From NCBI GenBank assembly GCA_002914805.1, contig JXTB01000539.1, positions 41,934 through 105,933 on the forward strand: a stretch of 64,000 nt of DNA, written 5' to 3'. Under the pieces are notes generated by a model, which did not search any database, was not told where the DNA came from, and was given only the letters and a program-made list of their open reading frames with translations. The DNA comes from Parasponia andersonii (Eukaryota; Streptophyta; Magnoliopsida; Rosales; Cannabaceae). Position 1 is the first letter of the stretch, and the number at the start of each line of letters is the position of its first letter. Made by a program: the position numbers and the translations under genes. Shown here one piece after another: positions 35,380 to 47,343 of this stretch.

Positions 35380-38300
35380 TCACAACACAACTTCTAACTG
35401 AAGGTTAAACAAATGAGGGTACTTCTCGTACATCTCTGTCTCGAGTTCCCAAGTAGCTTCGTCTTCTTTGTGATATTCCCAAAGCACTTTGACAAGTGGA
35501 ATCTCTCTGTTGCGAAGCATCTTCAGCTCTCTAGCCAATAAACGAACAGGCTGCTCTTCATAAGACGCATCTTCTTGGATCGGTACATGCCCGTACTGAA
35601 CAATATGAGATGGGTCCGGCGTGTACTTCTTTAACATCGACACATGAAACATATTATGCACGTGACCCAACTGTGCAGGCAGATTCAAGCGATACACCAC
35701 TGGTCCAATTCTTTCAGTGATCTCAAAGGGACCAATATACCTTGGAGCAAGCTTACCCTTAACCCCAAATCTTGTCATACCACGCCTTGGAGTCACTTTC
35801 AAGAATACAGAAGCACAAGTAACAAACTCTATCTCATGCCTCTTTGGGTCAGCATAACTCTTCTAGCGACTCTGAATCTCCTTGAGTCTCTCTTGGATAT
35901 CCTTGATCTTCTCAGTAGTCTCTTCAATCAATTCAGGTCCAAGAGTAACACGCTCTTCGGGTTTTGCCCAACACAAAGGCGACCTATACGGCCTTCCATA
36001 AACACTTTATATGGAGCTACACCCACACTAGTCTGGTAACTATTATTATAAGCAAATTCCATCAAAGGAAGATGATCATCCTACTTCCCATCAAAGTCCA
36101 GTATACAATAACATAGCATGTCCTTAAGAATCTGAATGGTCATTTCAGACTGACCATCTGACTCAGGATGGTGAGCCGTACTGATATCCAACTATGTACC
36201 CAACGCTTTCTACAAGGCTCTCCAAAACTTAGAAGTAAACCTTGGATCTCTGTCGGAGACTATGCTTGAAGGCACACCATGCAAGTATATGATATTCTCC
36301 ATATACAATCTACTGAGCTTAGTAAGTGAGTAGTCCATCCGGATCGGTATAAAGTGAGCACTCTTCGTTAACCGATCGACTACCACCTAAACTACGTCAT
36401 TCTTCCTCAAGGTCTTTGGCAAACGGGTCACGAAATCCATCATAATCTTGTCCCACTTCCATTCCAGAATTGGCAATGGCTGAAGTAACCAAGCTGGCCT
36501 CTGGTGTTCAGCCTTGACTTACTGACAAGTTAAACACTTAACCACAAAGGTAGCTACATCCTTCTTCATATTTTTCTACCAATACTGCCATTTCAAGTCC
36601 CAGTACATCTTGGTACTACTCGAATGTACGGCAAACCTTGATTTGTAAGCCTCAGTTAGAATGGTTTCTCAAAGATTAGGGTCATTAGCTACAGCCAACT
36701 TCCCACTGAAAAGTAAAAACCTTCTCTGTTAGTACTCCAACCATCTAACTATTCACCATTCTGAAGCCGGTTCCAAATTATCCTCAACTCCATGTCTTGC
36801 CACTGGCTCTATTGAACAGTCTAGAGAAGTGATAGTGCAATCACAATGTTGTCAGGCAAGCAACCCCTTCATTCTCGAAGTACTACAAGTTGTAGTTACT
36901 AATCGTAACTGAATTCCTCCAATCTTCAAACACCAGTGCAGCTAGTACACCATGAGGCTTTCTACTCAGTGCATCAACTACAACGTTAGCCTTACCAGGA
37001 TGATATTGTAGGTTGAAGTCATAATCCTCCACATACTCAACCCATCTTCACTGTCTCAAGTTCAGATCCTTCTGAGTAAAGAGATACTTCAAACTCTTAT
37101 GATCAGAGAATATGTCGAACTTCATATCGTACAAGTTACATCATCAAATCTTCAAGGCAAAGATCACTGCTGGAAGCTCCAGATGATAGGTGGGATAGTT
37201 CATCTCATGTGGCTTCAACTGACGAGAAGCATAAGCCACAACCTGACCATTCTACATCAAGACACATCCCAAACCCATCTTCGAAGCATCAGTATATATC
37301 ACATAAGGTTCGCTACTGTTAGGAACAGAAAGAACTGGTGCGGTGGTCAAGCTTTACTTTAACCTGACAAAAGCTTCTTCACTTTCGTGATCCCAAACAA
37401 ACTTGGCATCCTTCCTGGTCAACTTCGTCAAAGGCAAAGTAATTCTCGAGAAATCTTGCACAAAATGATGATAGTAGCCTGCCAAACTAAGGAAACTACG
37501 TACCTCCGTCACATTTCTCGACCTTTCCTACTCCAGAACAGCTTCGATCTTAGTAGGATCGACTGAAATACCTCTGTGAGAAATCACATGGTCCAAGAAC
37601 TTCACTTCTGACATCCAAAAGTCACACTTCGATTTCTTGGCATATAACTAATGATCTCTCAAGGTCTTGAGAACTATCCCTAGATGTTCGGCATACTCTT
37701 CTCGAGTCTTGGAATACACCAGGATGTCGTCGATGAACACAACCACAAAACGATCCAAAAACAGCCTGAAAATCCGATTCATGAGATCCATAAAAGCTGC
37801 AAGTACATTCGTTAAACCAAATGGCATCACCAGAAACTCAAAATGACCATATCAAGTTCTGAATGCTGTCTTAGGTATATCATCCTCTCTTATCTTCAAC
37901 TGATGATAACCGGATCTCAAATTGATCTTAGAGAAGAATCTTGAACCACCGAGTTGATCAAACAACTCATCTATCCTTGGCAAAGGATACTTGTTCTTCA
38001 CCATCAACTGATTCAACTTCCTGTAGTCCACACAGAGTCTCAACGAACCATCAGCTTTCTTCGCAAACAAAATAGGAGCACCTCAAGGAGAAGTGCTACT
38101 GCGAATGAAGCCTTTGGAAAGTAGGTCATCCAACTGTTCTCTTAATTCTTCCATCTTAGCAGGAGCCATGCTATAGGCTGGAATAGAAACTAGCTGAGCT
38201 CCAGAAACTAGTTCAATACAGAACTCGATATACCTATCAGGTGGTAACCCCAGTAAGTCTTCAAGAAACACCTCCGAATACTCACACACCACCAGAATCT

Positions 38301-38778
38301 ATGGGTCTTGATCGTCTGTCCTCACCTCGCCATCCATAGCAAACAAGTTCCCATAACACTCGAGTTTTTTCCTTCCACCCATGCACGCTTTCAGAACAGG
38401 ACTAGGCTTCAACGGACTCATCCCAGCTTGATAGACAATAGGTTACCCATCACCAAGAAAAAGAGTCACCCGCTACTTAGGATAGTCTACAATGGATCGA
38501 TACTTTGACAACCAATCCATACCGAGTATCACGTCATACTGTCTCATCGGTAACACAATCAAATCAGCAAGAAGCTTCCTATTACCGACTATAACCCGAC
38601 AAGACTTACACACACTAGACACATCGGCTACTCCTCCCAAAAGTGTACCCAACGTCAATATATAATCTAAATCAGAAAATTCTAACCCCAACAGTTGAGT
38701 AAACAATAAGGATATGAATGAATGGGATACACCAGTATCAAACAAAATATGTGCCCAAGAGTGTGAAAGAAGGATCAT
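35380..38778 (-). pseudogene. pol of the 9.6-kb element (PR-RT-RH-IN), broken
   Basis: Pieces in order on the - strand: protease at 38778-38473 with the active-site loop FDTGVSHSFIS and the flap-side ILGMDWLS; reverse transcriptase at 38292-37648 with [28 protein letters not shown] and the catalytic FIDD box in [13 protein letters not shown]; RNase H at about 37400-37050; integrase from about 36600 with the zinc-finger part [13 protein letters not shown]; and a C-terminal part at 35802-35380 with the GPFEI motif and the chromodomain-like end EDEATWELE-YPHLF. Stops split every domain; the one in the zinc finger is a Gln-type codon changed by C to T. Typical length is about 1,400 codons, and the span here fits. 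Confidence 0.93.
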
Positions 38779-38869
38779 ATCGTTAACAACACCTTAGCCG
38801 GTGCGATCCTGAGTGTCGTCTGCCCCAATAAAAGCATAGGCTTAGTCAGTCACCTTTCCTTTCCCCTTG

Positions 38870-40006
38870 TTGCTTCTTCCATGGCCCAGATAGCTACTAC
38901 TAGATCTAAGACCATTATTGCCATATCCGCGCCCACCCTGACTTCTTAAGACCTGAGGAGTCAAAAAACTCTGAGTAAAATCCTGAGGATGGTACTGATA
39001 CTGATAAGGCTGAGGGGAAGTAAAAGTCTACGAAACACCCTGTGACTGTTGCGGCCTTACTTGAGTGTTCGGATAAGAAACAGAATCGGACTGGCTCCTC
39101 TGCGGTCCTCCTAGAGAAAGATAAGATTTTTGCAGACGGTTGGGACACCCATTCTTCTGATGAACCTGCTGGCCACAAACAAAACATCTTCCGTGCGGAC
39201 TGCTTCTGCCATCCCCTGAAGAACCACTGCTATTTGAGCTCCCACTGTTCGGAGTGCCCTGGGCTGATACTGCCCCTGGTTCCTTCTGGTGACTTTCCTG
39301 TCATTACCTCTCTGCTAGTTCCTCCTGGAATCCAATCCTTCTTCAATGGCCTCTGCCTGCTGGGCAACTACTACAATCTCAGGAAGAGTATGGAAAGTCT
39401 GAGTACCAATTCTGTTGAAAATATTTCGATTCAGACGACTCCTGAACTTGGCAACTCGGTACTTCTCACTTGTACCCGGTCCAAGAGTAACACATGCCAA
39501 CTTAGTGAACTCTATCAGGTACTCATTTACCGTTCGGTAACCTTGAATCAAAGTCTCAAACTGGTTCACAACTTCATCCTATTGATCCTCATTGGCATAT
39601 TGGGCCTTGAAAATTCGCTCAAAGTCTTCTAAAGTTAAGCCCACTACATCTTACATCCCTTCTACTATTTCCCACCAACGAATAGCACTCCCTGTCAAAC
39701 GGGTAACAACAAACATAGCCCAAAACTGAACCGGAGTATCAAGAGCCCAAAAGTGCCTCTCCGTCTCACGCAACCAAGCAATTACCGTGAGAGCTCCTAG
39801 CCTACCATCAAACTACCCTGGTTGGAGACACAGGAACCGGTGGAGATGATCAGCCTGATCCAACTAACGTCCCTCAGAGTTGGAGGCTAATAGTCTAGAT
39901 TGCTCATATGGACGAATGCCTGCTACATTGCTTCGATCAGATGAGTGAAATCTGAATGAGGAGGTTCGACACCCAGCTGGTGCCTCGGAACTCTTCTTAG
40001 AGGCAT
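38870..40006 (-). pseudogene. gag of the 9.6-kb element, broken
   Basis: A start MPLRRVPRHQ lies at 40006. The capsid-like part includes VNEYLIEFTKLACV and KFRSRLNRNIF (39569-39315). It is followed by a CX2CX4HX4C zinc knuckle (CFVCGQQVHQKNGC) at about 39185-39144. Several in-frame stops, for example at codon 27, inactivate it. Confidence 0.85.
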
Positions 40007-40120
40007 CCTTAAAAGTCTGAAACAATATGCCAAACTGTTAAAGCGATAATGATGGATGCTTATCATAAAATCAACTTCAATCTAGTTTAATGGTGATACA
40101 TCCGAGATGTTAAACTCAAA

Positions 40121-40132
40121 GCTCTGATACCA
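40121..40132 (-). other. Primer-binding site (initiator Met tRNA) of the 9.6-kb element
   Basis: TGGTATCAGAGC on the - strand, 8 bases inside the 5' LTR. This is the standard primer site of plant LTR retrotransposons. Confidence 0.95.
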
Positions 40133-40140
40133 AAAATTTT

Positions 40141-42733
40141 TGTCACAACCCAAAACCCGGGCAAGTGGCAGAAGTGGAATTTCACAAAGATAGGAAATTT
40201 CTTGATTTATTTGAAAAAGTGCAAAAGTTTTAGTTTTATAAAACGATCCATTTAAATAAAATAACTGGAATTTTATCCCGTGAACCACTCCCACAGTTCG
40301 TATACACCATTAAACATAGATTGAATAATAATTTAAAAATGCAAAATCAAATATAAGTCCAAGTATCATCATCATCCATGCCAAAAACCAAACACCAGAA
40401 TGGCATACATAAGTCCACATGCAAAGATAAAATGTAGTAATCTTGGTTCAATGCTAAACAAAACCCAAACAATCTAAACACTATGATGTCACACTCCAAG
40501 CATTACCAAGATAACGAACTACAGTCAAGATGACTTCTTACTCCTCTTGATCTCCTAAGTCACACTGGACACCACCTAAGAAAGAAGGTAGGGGGTGAGC
40601 ATAAAATATCCTGTAGGAAAAATAATTACTCGGTCAAAAATATTTTAGTGATGGAAAATTCCTTCATGGTTAGTCTAAATCCAATACATACATATATAAT
40701 GATCCAAAACCAGAAATCTATATGTATATGTATAAATAAATCAATACAATCAAAACCATTCAATTTAGATGCACATGACACAAATCAACCCATACCCATG
40801 AGCTCACATTTTCTCATCTGTGGAAACCTAGGATGATTGTCCTAAGTGTACCTAACAACCTACCTGACACCTAAGCCCATACCTGGAGGGGACACCCATG
40901 TGTTACCTACCAAACCTGGAGGGGCAACCGAATTGCCCATGCCTGCCAAATGGGGAGGTAATCAGAAGTAACAGAACCCCGCGCAGGTTTAGGGACTCTA
41001 CACCGACGGTAGGGCACGTAGCGCCATACTGTAAACCCACAATACTAACACGGTGCTCATATATGATCCTATGACACGTGCAACACAGAACTAAAGTATG
41101 AAAATAATCGTGCTCGAGTTTTTCAATAAAATCAGCATATTAGGTTTTTATTAAAAAAATGAGCAACATAACGGCTCTATTTTTGATAAACCCAAAAATA
41201 ACTTGCACTCAAAAAATCTCCAGAATAATACAGTATATATATATGTATATCATACCATCACATATGTACAAGAAAATCAAAAATCACATTTATTCTCATA
41301 TGTTGCAGAAAATAAGTTTTTATTCGAAAATAGTATAAAACAAAGGTAATCGAATTCCTAGCTCACAAGAATAGTGATACCACGCTATCGAATCCTCAAG
41401 ACATCGTCAACAATCGTCTAGAGGGTCGAGAACTAATTCCAAGCCCTCGATCGTCTTCTTGTGAAAAACCAACTTCTCAACGGAGCTTCAATTCCACTAA
41501 CAGACCTCTTCATTGAATTCTTAGCATCCAAAATAGCTACGTTAGACATATAACTTGTCCAATTCGGGTCCAGGCCCATATCGGGTTTGTGACACGTGTA
41601 TCAAGACAAATCTTAACCGTCTAATTTCGATTTTCATACCGATCACCAAATATAGGCAATATATATATCAAAATTCCTCATTTTCCAAGTACAATCCAAA
41701 AATGACAACAAAAACATAATCCAATGGCCGGATTAAAAAGTCAACTCAAGCTCAAAACATTCCAAAAATGGCAACTTTTGATTTGGGCATTATGGGGTTA
41801 AGATATATATACCTTGAGCTTCCTCTCGACGATACGAATCCAACAAGCTAAGAACGTGAGCTGAAACTGGCCGATACGACGCCGGTGATGAAAAGTTTCA
41901 AAAGGCTCTAAAAGCGTTTTCCGGTGAAACAGCGTCCGGCGACTCCTGGTGACAGTCAACGGAGCCTCCTGACAGCACGACGCATCAATGCCGGCGGGCT
42001 AGAGGGGCGGACGATGGCCCAAGGTGGCTCCCGCGGTGGCCCTGCACCTTCAGATGAGAGAAACCGAGAGTGAGGGAGAGAATCGAGCGTCGGGGAGAGA
42101 GAGAGAGAAGAGAGAGAGAAATGACAGGGTCACGTGGCCCTATCCTATGGGGCTGTGCAATTTTTTAAAAATTGCACAATAGTCCCCAAAATTTCAAATC
42201 TCTTTCAAATCAGTCCCCAAAAAATTTCAAATCCTCTCGACGATACGAATCAAATGAGCCCAAGAACGTGAGCTGAAACGGGCCGAAACGACGCCAGTGA
42301 TGAAAAGCTTCGAACGGCTCTAATGGTGTTTTCTGGCGAAACAGCAGTCGGCGACTGCTGGTGACGGCCGATGGAGCTTGCTGACAGCACGACGCGTTGA
42401 TGCCGGCGGGCTAGAGGGGCGGACGACGGCCCGAGGTGGCCCTGTGCCTTCGGCCAAGAGAAACCGAGAGTAAGGGAGAGAAGAGAGCGTCGGGGAGAGA
42501 GAGAGAAGAAAGAGAGAAATGACATGGTCACGTGGCCTTGTCTTATGGGGCTGTGCAATTTTTTAAAAATTGCACAATAGTCCCTAAAATTTTAAATCTC
42601 TTTCAAATCAGTCCCTAAAAAATTGCAATTTAGTCATTCTGCACAAAACTTTTGCAAATTAATCCCCCCAATATTATATCCGAAAAATTTGTAAAATTTC
42701 CAAATTACTCTCCCAAAAATCCGGGTTTTTACA
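40141..42733 (-). repeat. 5' LTR of the 9.6-kb element (2,593 bp)
   Basis: It runs from TGTCACAACCC to CGGGTTTTTACA on the + strand. It is 388 bp longer than the 3' LTR because of an internal direct duplication (41821-42231 and from 42232). Confidence 0.95.
41821..42640 (-). repeat. Direct duplication of about 411 bp inside the 5' LTR
   Basis: TCCTCTCGACGATACGAATC starts the first unit at 41821 and TCCTCTCGACGATACGAAT recurs at 42232, 411 bp on. Both units then run through the same GC-rich segment (GGCGGGCTAGAGGGGCGGAC) and the GA-rich run. The copies differ at many sites, so the duplication is not recent. Confidence 0.9.
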
Positions 42734-42738
42734 CAATT

Positions 42739-43309
42739 CACAATCAACCAAATTCTCAAGATTAAAATTCAAGCAATCCTTCCTTTTTATTTCATGTACT
42801 ATATATTCGGAACCCTTGTCTTCACAAAAGAAAAAATAGGTTAATGGCCTTAAAAGAAAATGTCAACGACAAGTCTTAAAGTAAAAGTTAAAAAAAGACG
42901 ACAATGACCTAATTTATTTAAATCAAATGAAACAAATAAAAGGCATAAGCAAAATGACAAGCATGCCTTGTATTACTTGAGGTATGTCTTGTATTACTTG
43001 AGCTTACTACATCAATTCCCTCATTCCTATTGACTCCGTCAAGTTTTCTTTAATTGGAATTACATTAAGAAGGTGATAATTAAAAGAAAAAGCAACATTA
43101 AAGATTGAGGAGATTTGCATATCAGTGGGATATCAAACTTGCGATTTTGTTGTATGTTCCAGTAGGAAATCATTCGTGATGAAGGCGAACCATCACGGAA
43201 TCACATTCTTTGAATGATTTAAAGCAATAATGCTTATCTGTAATTGCTTTGTAACGTGAATTTGCAGCTTCAAGATAGTGACAGACATCTTGATAGTTCT
43301 AAATGATAG
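42739..43309. other. Spacer between two retrotransposons
   Basis: AT-rich, with no recognised feature on either strand. Confidence 0.4.
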
Positions 43310-43314
43310 CCTTA

Positions 43315-43967
43315 TGTCACGACCTTATCCTCAAACTAGACAATCGTGCGACACTTAGTATAGTCCGTCATACTAAGTCAGCCTACTAATACTCAAGAAA
43401 GGGACTTAGAGTAAGCTTTGAGACAAAGTAGTAAGGATGAGAGAGTTTAGGTGAATGAAAGCTTTGTATTACTCTTAGAATGCTTAGAACTCTCACAAAT
43501 GAGACTTGGATACAAATGAACCCAAAGGGTCCTTTATATAGGCAAAGCCTAAACCAATTAACGGTTATGATCATGCCAAGTTGCATAATCTTATAAAGGG
43601 TCTAGAATATTCTCAAATAAAGTTACAATATCTACAAAGATATTTACATAGAGAAATCTAGAACAAGCATGGTCTAGTTCCTTCTAAGAGATTCACCCAC
43701 TATCTTGGCTCTTCTAAGTCATTCTAGGAGCTTCTAGGACCGTCCAACCCATCTAGCACCATCCGGCCTTGTCTAGAGCCTTCTAGGACTTAGTAGCGCC
43801 AACTAGAGTCTTCTAGCATAACCAAGGTCTCTCTTGATCGTTCTAAAAGTGTCCACCATATTCTAGGGTCTTTCTCAATCTTTTTGGGTGAGCAGTATAG
43901 ATAGAGGACCTTAGAGCCACGAGCAACAGTATTTGGATTTTGGGAGCCAAATGAGCGGGGAATAACA
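43315..43967 (-). repeat. 3' LTR of the 6.0-kb element (653 bp)
   Basis: TGTCACGACC to GGGGAATAACA on the + strand. On the - strand it contains a TATA box (TATATAAAG, 43540-43532), preceded by a cluster of TTCTAG/CTAGAA motifs. Confidence 0.95.
43532..43866 (-). promoter_or_regulatory. LTR promoter region: TATA box and TTCTAG/CTAGAA cluster
   Basis: TATATAAAG lies at 43540-43532. Upstream on the - strand, TTCTAG hexamers (CTAGAA on the gene strand) occur at 43722, 43732, 43781, 43811 and 43861. Several are spaced like heat-shock-element pentamers (TTCTAGGAGCTTC is one base from a perfect TTCnnGAAnnTTC). The right LTR has the same layout with its TATA at 48895-48887. Function is inferred only. 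Confidence 0.5.
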
Positions 43968-43979
43968 CCCCCCCACTCA
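43968..43979 (-). other. Polypurine tract of the 6.0-kb element
   Basis: GAGTGGGGGGG on the - strand, directly before the 3' LTR start TGTTATTCCCC. Confidence 0.85.
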
Positions 43980-43984
43980 AGTTT

Positions 43985-46900
43985 GCGACCTCCCCGTCGC
44001 GCCATTGACTTTGAACCGTTCGATATGGTTTTTGAATTGCCATAAGGCATCTTCATGCTCCTAGCTAGCCTCGGTCTTGGGCAAATTCTTCCATTTACTA
44101 AGTATTTCCGATAATTAGGAACACCACGTCAGCAGATCAAGTGATCAACCGAAATACACTCCAACTCTTTATCAAAAGAGGTTACCAATGCAGTAGGAGC
44201 CTTTTTGGATTCGCCCCTTGAAGGATCCCCCTCATCTCTATGGTAGAGTTTTAACATACTAACATGGAAAACATGGAAAATCTTTAACTTGGCAGGGAGT
44301 TGAAGCTTATAGGAGACCTTACCCATACACTTAAGTACCGGAAATGGGCCCTCGTATTTGCGCACCAACCCTTTATGCATCTTCCTTGAAGTTTTGAATT
44401 ATTGGGACAACAACTTGACAAAGACTAAATCCCTTTCTTGATACTCAATGTGCCTCCACTTTTTGTCGGCCCACTTATTCATTCTTTTAGAAGTTTTGTT
44501 CAAGTAGGCTCTAGCCAATTCCGCTTGTTCATGCCATGCCTTAGCAAACTTGAATGCTGCAGGACTCTTCCCACCGTAACTTGTCGCTAAGGCATGTGGG
44601 GTCATAGGTTGTTAACCCATGATTATCTCGAAGGGACTCTTACCTGTAGACTCACTCCTCTGGAGGTTAAAGGAGAATTAGGCTATATCAAGTAATTTTG
44701 TCCAATCTTTTTGATTGGCACTTATAAAGTGCCTTAAATATAGCTCCAGTAAGGTATTCACCCTTTCCGTTTAGCCATCGCTTTGGGGGTGAAAGCTAGT
44801 AGAAAAGTTCAAGTCTGAACCCATCAACTTGAACAATTCTATCAAAAACCTTCCAGTGAATCGGGGATCATGATCACTTACGATATTTGATGGGACTCCT
44901 CAAAGCTTCACGACATACTTCATAAAGAGCCGCGCGGTCTCATCAGTGAGACAATCAGATGAAGTAGGTATAAAGGTGGCATACTTGCTGAAGCGATCAT
45001 CCACCACTATAATACTGCCAAAGCCCTTCGACTTAGGCAGACTAGTGATGAAATCCATGGAAACACTCACCCATGGCCTCTCAGGAATGGAGAGAGATTC
45101 CAACAATCTGTCCGGTGATTATTGTTCCACCTTATCTTGTTGGCACATAAGATAAGTTTGTACATAGGCCTCGACATCATCCCTCAGTTGAGGCCAATAG
45201 TAGATAGATTTAATAAGAGCAAAAGTGCGTTTCTGACCTGAGTGACCAGTCCACAAGGAATCGTGACACTCTTTGATAAGCTATTTTCTTAAGTTTTCCC
45301 ACTTAGGTATATAGAGTCGATTGCCTTTGGTATAGAGAAGTCCGTTGCTCAGCCAAAAACGTCTCATCTTTCCTTCCGTTACTAGGGGCAGTAGGCTCTT
45401 TGCGAGAACATCGTGTTCCAGTCCTTCCTTGATTTTCTCTATCAAGGTGCTATCGGGCCTGCTTAAGGCAGCCAGCTCTGCCTTTCTGCTTAGGGCATTT
45501 GCCACCATATTGGCCTTCCCAGGTTTGTATTCAAGCTTGTAATTGAATTCTGCCAAGAAGTCTTGCCATCGAGCTTGCTTGGGACTCAACTTTTTCTGAG
45601 TTTGATAGTAGCTTGTGGCTACATTGTCAGTCATGATCGTAAGCGAGTACCTAACAAGTAGTGTCGCCACACCCTTAGGCAATAGATGACAGCATTCATC
45701 TCTTTTTCTTGCACTGTATAGCGTCTCTCGGTGTCATTAAGCTTGCAGTTTTCACAAGCAATTGGACGCCCTTCTGGCATTAGTACTCCGCCAATAGCAA
45801 AGTTAGAGGCATCCGTATGTAGCTCATATGCTTTTGAGTGATCTAGTAAGCTGAGAACCAGCTCTTCGCCTACCGCCCTTTTCAAGTCTTCGAATGAAAC
45901 TTGATATTCAAGTGTCTATTCTCAAGACTTGTTCTTCTTAAGCAGGTTAGTAAGTGGCACTGCTCTTGTTGAGTAGGACATGATGAACCTCCTATAATAG
46001 TTCACAAGTCCGAGGAAGGATCTTAACTCTGCCACCTTAGTAGGAGGTTCCCACTCTTGGATAGCTTGCACCTTGGCTTCATCCATTATAAGTTTCCCAT
46101 CTTTTATCTTATGCCCTAGGAACGTCACTTCCTCTTGAGCGAATGAGCACTTCTCCTTTTTGATGAATAGTTGGTTTTCCCTCAAGACCTCGAACATCTT
46201 CCTCAAATGTTCTAGGTGCTCTTCCATGGTCTTGCTATAGATGACTATATCATCAAGATAGACTACCACGAATTGATCGAGGTAGGAATGGAATAACTTA
46301 TTCATCAGGGTAAAAAAAGTAGCAGGTACATTGGTAAGACCAAATGGCATGACTAAGAACTCATAAGCACCATACTTTATCACGCACGTGGTCTTGGGCT
46401 CATTACCCTTTGCAATGCGCATTTGGTAGTATCCTGAGCATAGATCAAGCTTTGAGAAGTATCTAGCATTCCCAAGTTGATCGAACAGGTCAGCAATAAG
46501 TGGGATAGAGTACTTTTTCTTCATCGTCACCTTGTTAAGAGCCCGGTAATCAATGCACATATTTAGTGAGCCATCTTTTTTCTTCTTGAATAACATCGGG
46601 GCACCAAAAGGAGCTTTAGAGGGCCTGATGAAACCTGCATTAAGCAACTCCTTTAGTTGTTTCCAGAGTTCCGCTAACTCCAGAGGGGTCATTCGATAGG
46701 GACTCATTGCAGGTGGCTGCCTGACTCAAGCTCGATTTCATGATCCACCTCTCTCCTAAGTGGAAGTTTCTTGGGCAGGGCGTCAGGCATAATATCTTGG
46801 AATTCATCCAAGATAGTTTGTACCTCCATGGGAAGGTTACCTTGAGGTTCCAACTCGAAGGTTACCTTGAGGTTCCAACTCTTCATCATCGTGCTCCTTT

Positions 46901-47325
46901 AGGATGGCCAAGTAACTCTCCTCCTCTCTTCTCAAGCCTTTCTTGAATTGAAATGCAGAGAGTTCTTTATTTCCTACTTTTGTGGACCGCTCTGTTGGTA
47001 CCACACAAGCCTTTTCACTATCTATGATGCACATATAATTGGCAAAAGGAACAGGGAATACCTGCACTGCATCAAGGAATTCCAAACCAAGCACTACCGT
47101 AGAATTATCTATTGGCACTACTGATAAGTCGACACCTAGGCTAGCCTTAACATCATGAGCAACCCCATGAATGGGGCGTGCTATTGAGTTAATTGCCTTG
47201 AGGGAGCCTCCTCTATTGGACACCGTCAAGTCCAACCGCCTAGCTTCCTCATTAGAGACGAAATTATGGGATGCACCCGTGTCAACCAAGGCTTTAATGG
47301 CTTTACCATTGATTGTTGCATCCAT
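43985..47325 (-). pseudogene. pol of the 6.0-kb element (PR-RT-RH-IN-chromodomain), broken
   Basis: Protease at 47325-46837 has ALVDTGASHNFVS and VVLGLEFL. Reverse transcriptase at 46707-45922 has [33 protein letters not shown] and the catalytic YLDD in [13 protein letters not shown]. RNase H at 45885-45281 has LHTDASNFAIGGVLMPEGRP and the tether-like DFLAEFNYKLEYKPGKAN. Integrase runs about 45260-44400, with a zinc-finger Cys lost (YLMCQQDK) and VSMDFITSLPKS holding the first catalytic Asp; SNIVSDHDPRF follows. The C-terminal YEGPFPVLKCMGKVSYKLQLP (44380 on) and a degenerate chromodomain down to about 43985 close the frame. A 25-bp duplication (46832-46881) shifts the frame between protease and RT, and several single stops are scattered. 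Confidence 0.94.
46832..46881 (-). repeat. 25-bp tandem duplication causing a frameshift in pol
   Basis: The unit GAAGGTTACCTTGAGGTTCC plus AACTC occurs at 46832-46856 and again at 46857-46881. Its length is not a multiple of three, and the open frame changes exactly here (EELEPQGNL is read twice in different frames). Confidence 0.95.
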
Positions 47326-47343
47326 AAAAAGTAGGCCTTTAGC

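Larger units (their letters stand above)
33112..42738 (-). mobile_element. Full-length Ty3/gypsy LTR retrotransposon (9,617 bp, Tekay/Del-like), CAATT target duplication
   Basis: The element occupies 33117-42733 and is flanked by CAATT at 33112-33116 and 42734-42738. It is coded on the - strand: 5' LTR at the right, 3' LTR at the left. Order after the 5' LTR: primer site for initiator Met tRNA, gag with zinc knuckle, protease, reverse transcriptase, RNase H, integrase with a GPF motif and a chromodomain-like tail, polypurine tract, 3' LTR. The order PR-RT-RH-IN defines Ty3/gypsy. LTRs longer than 2 kb plus a C-terminal chromodomain-like end fit the Tekay/Del chromovirus lineage, though a tree was not built. 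All frames have stops, so it is non-functional by itself. Confidence 0.96.

Noticed and set aside
38915-39632. Frames on both strands over the gag region, up to 196 codons on the + strand
   Set aside because: The correct gag frame is identified by the zinc knuckle and capsid text; these are antisense or off-frame.
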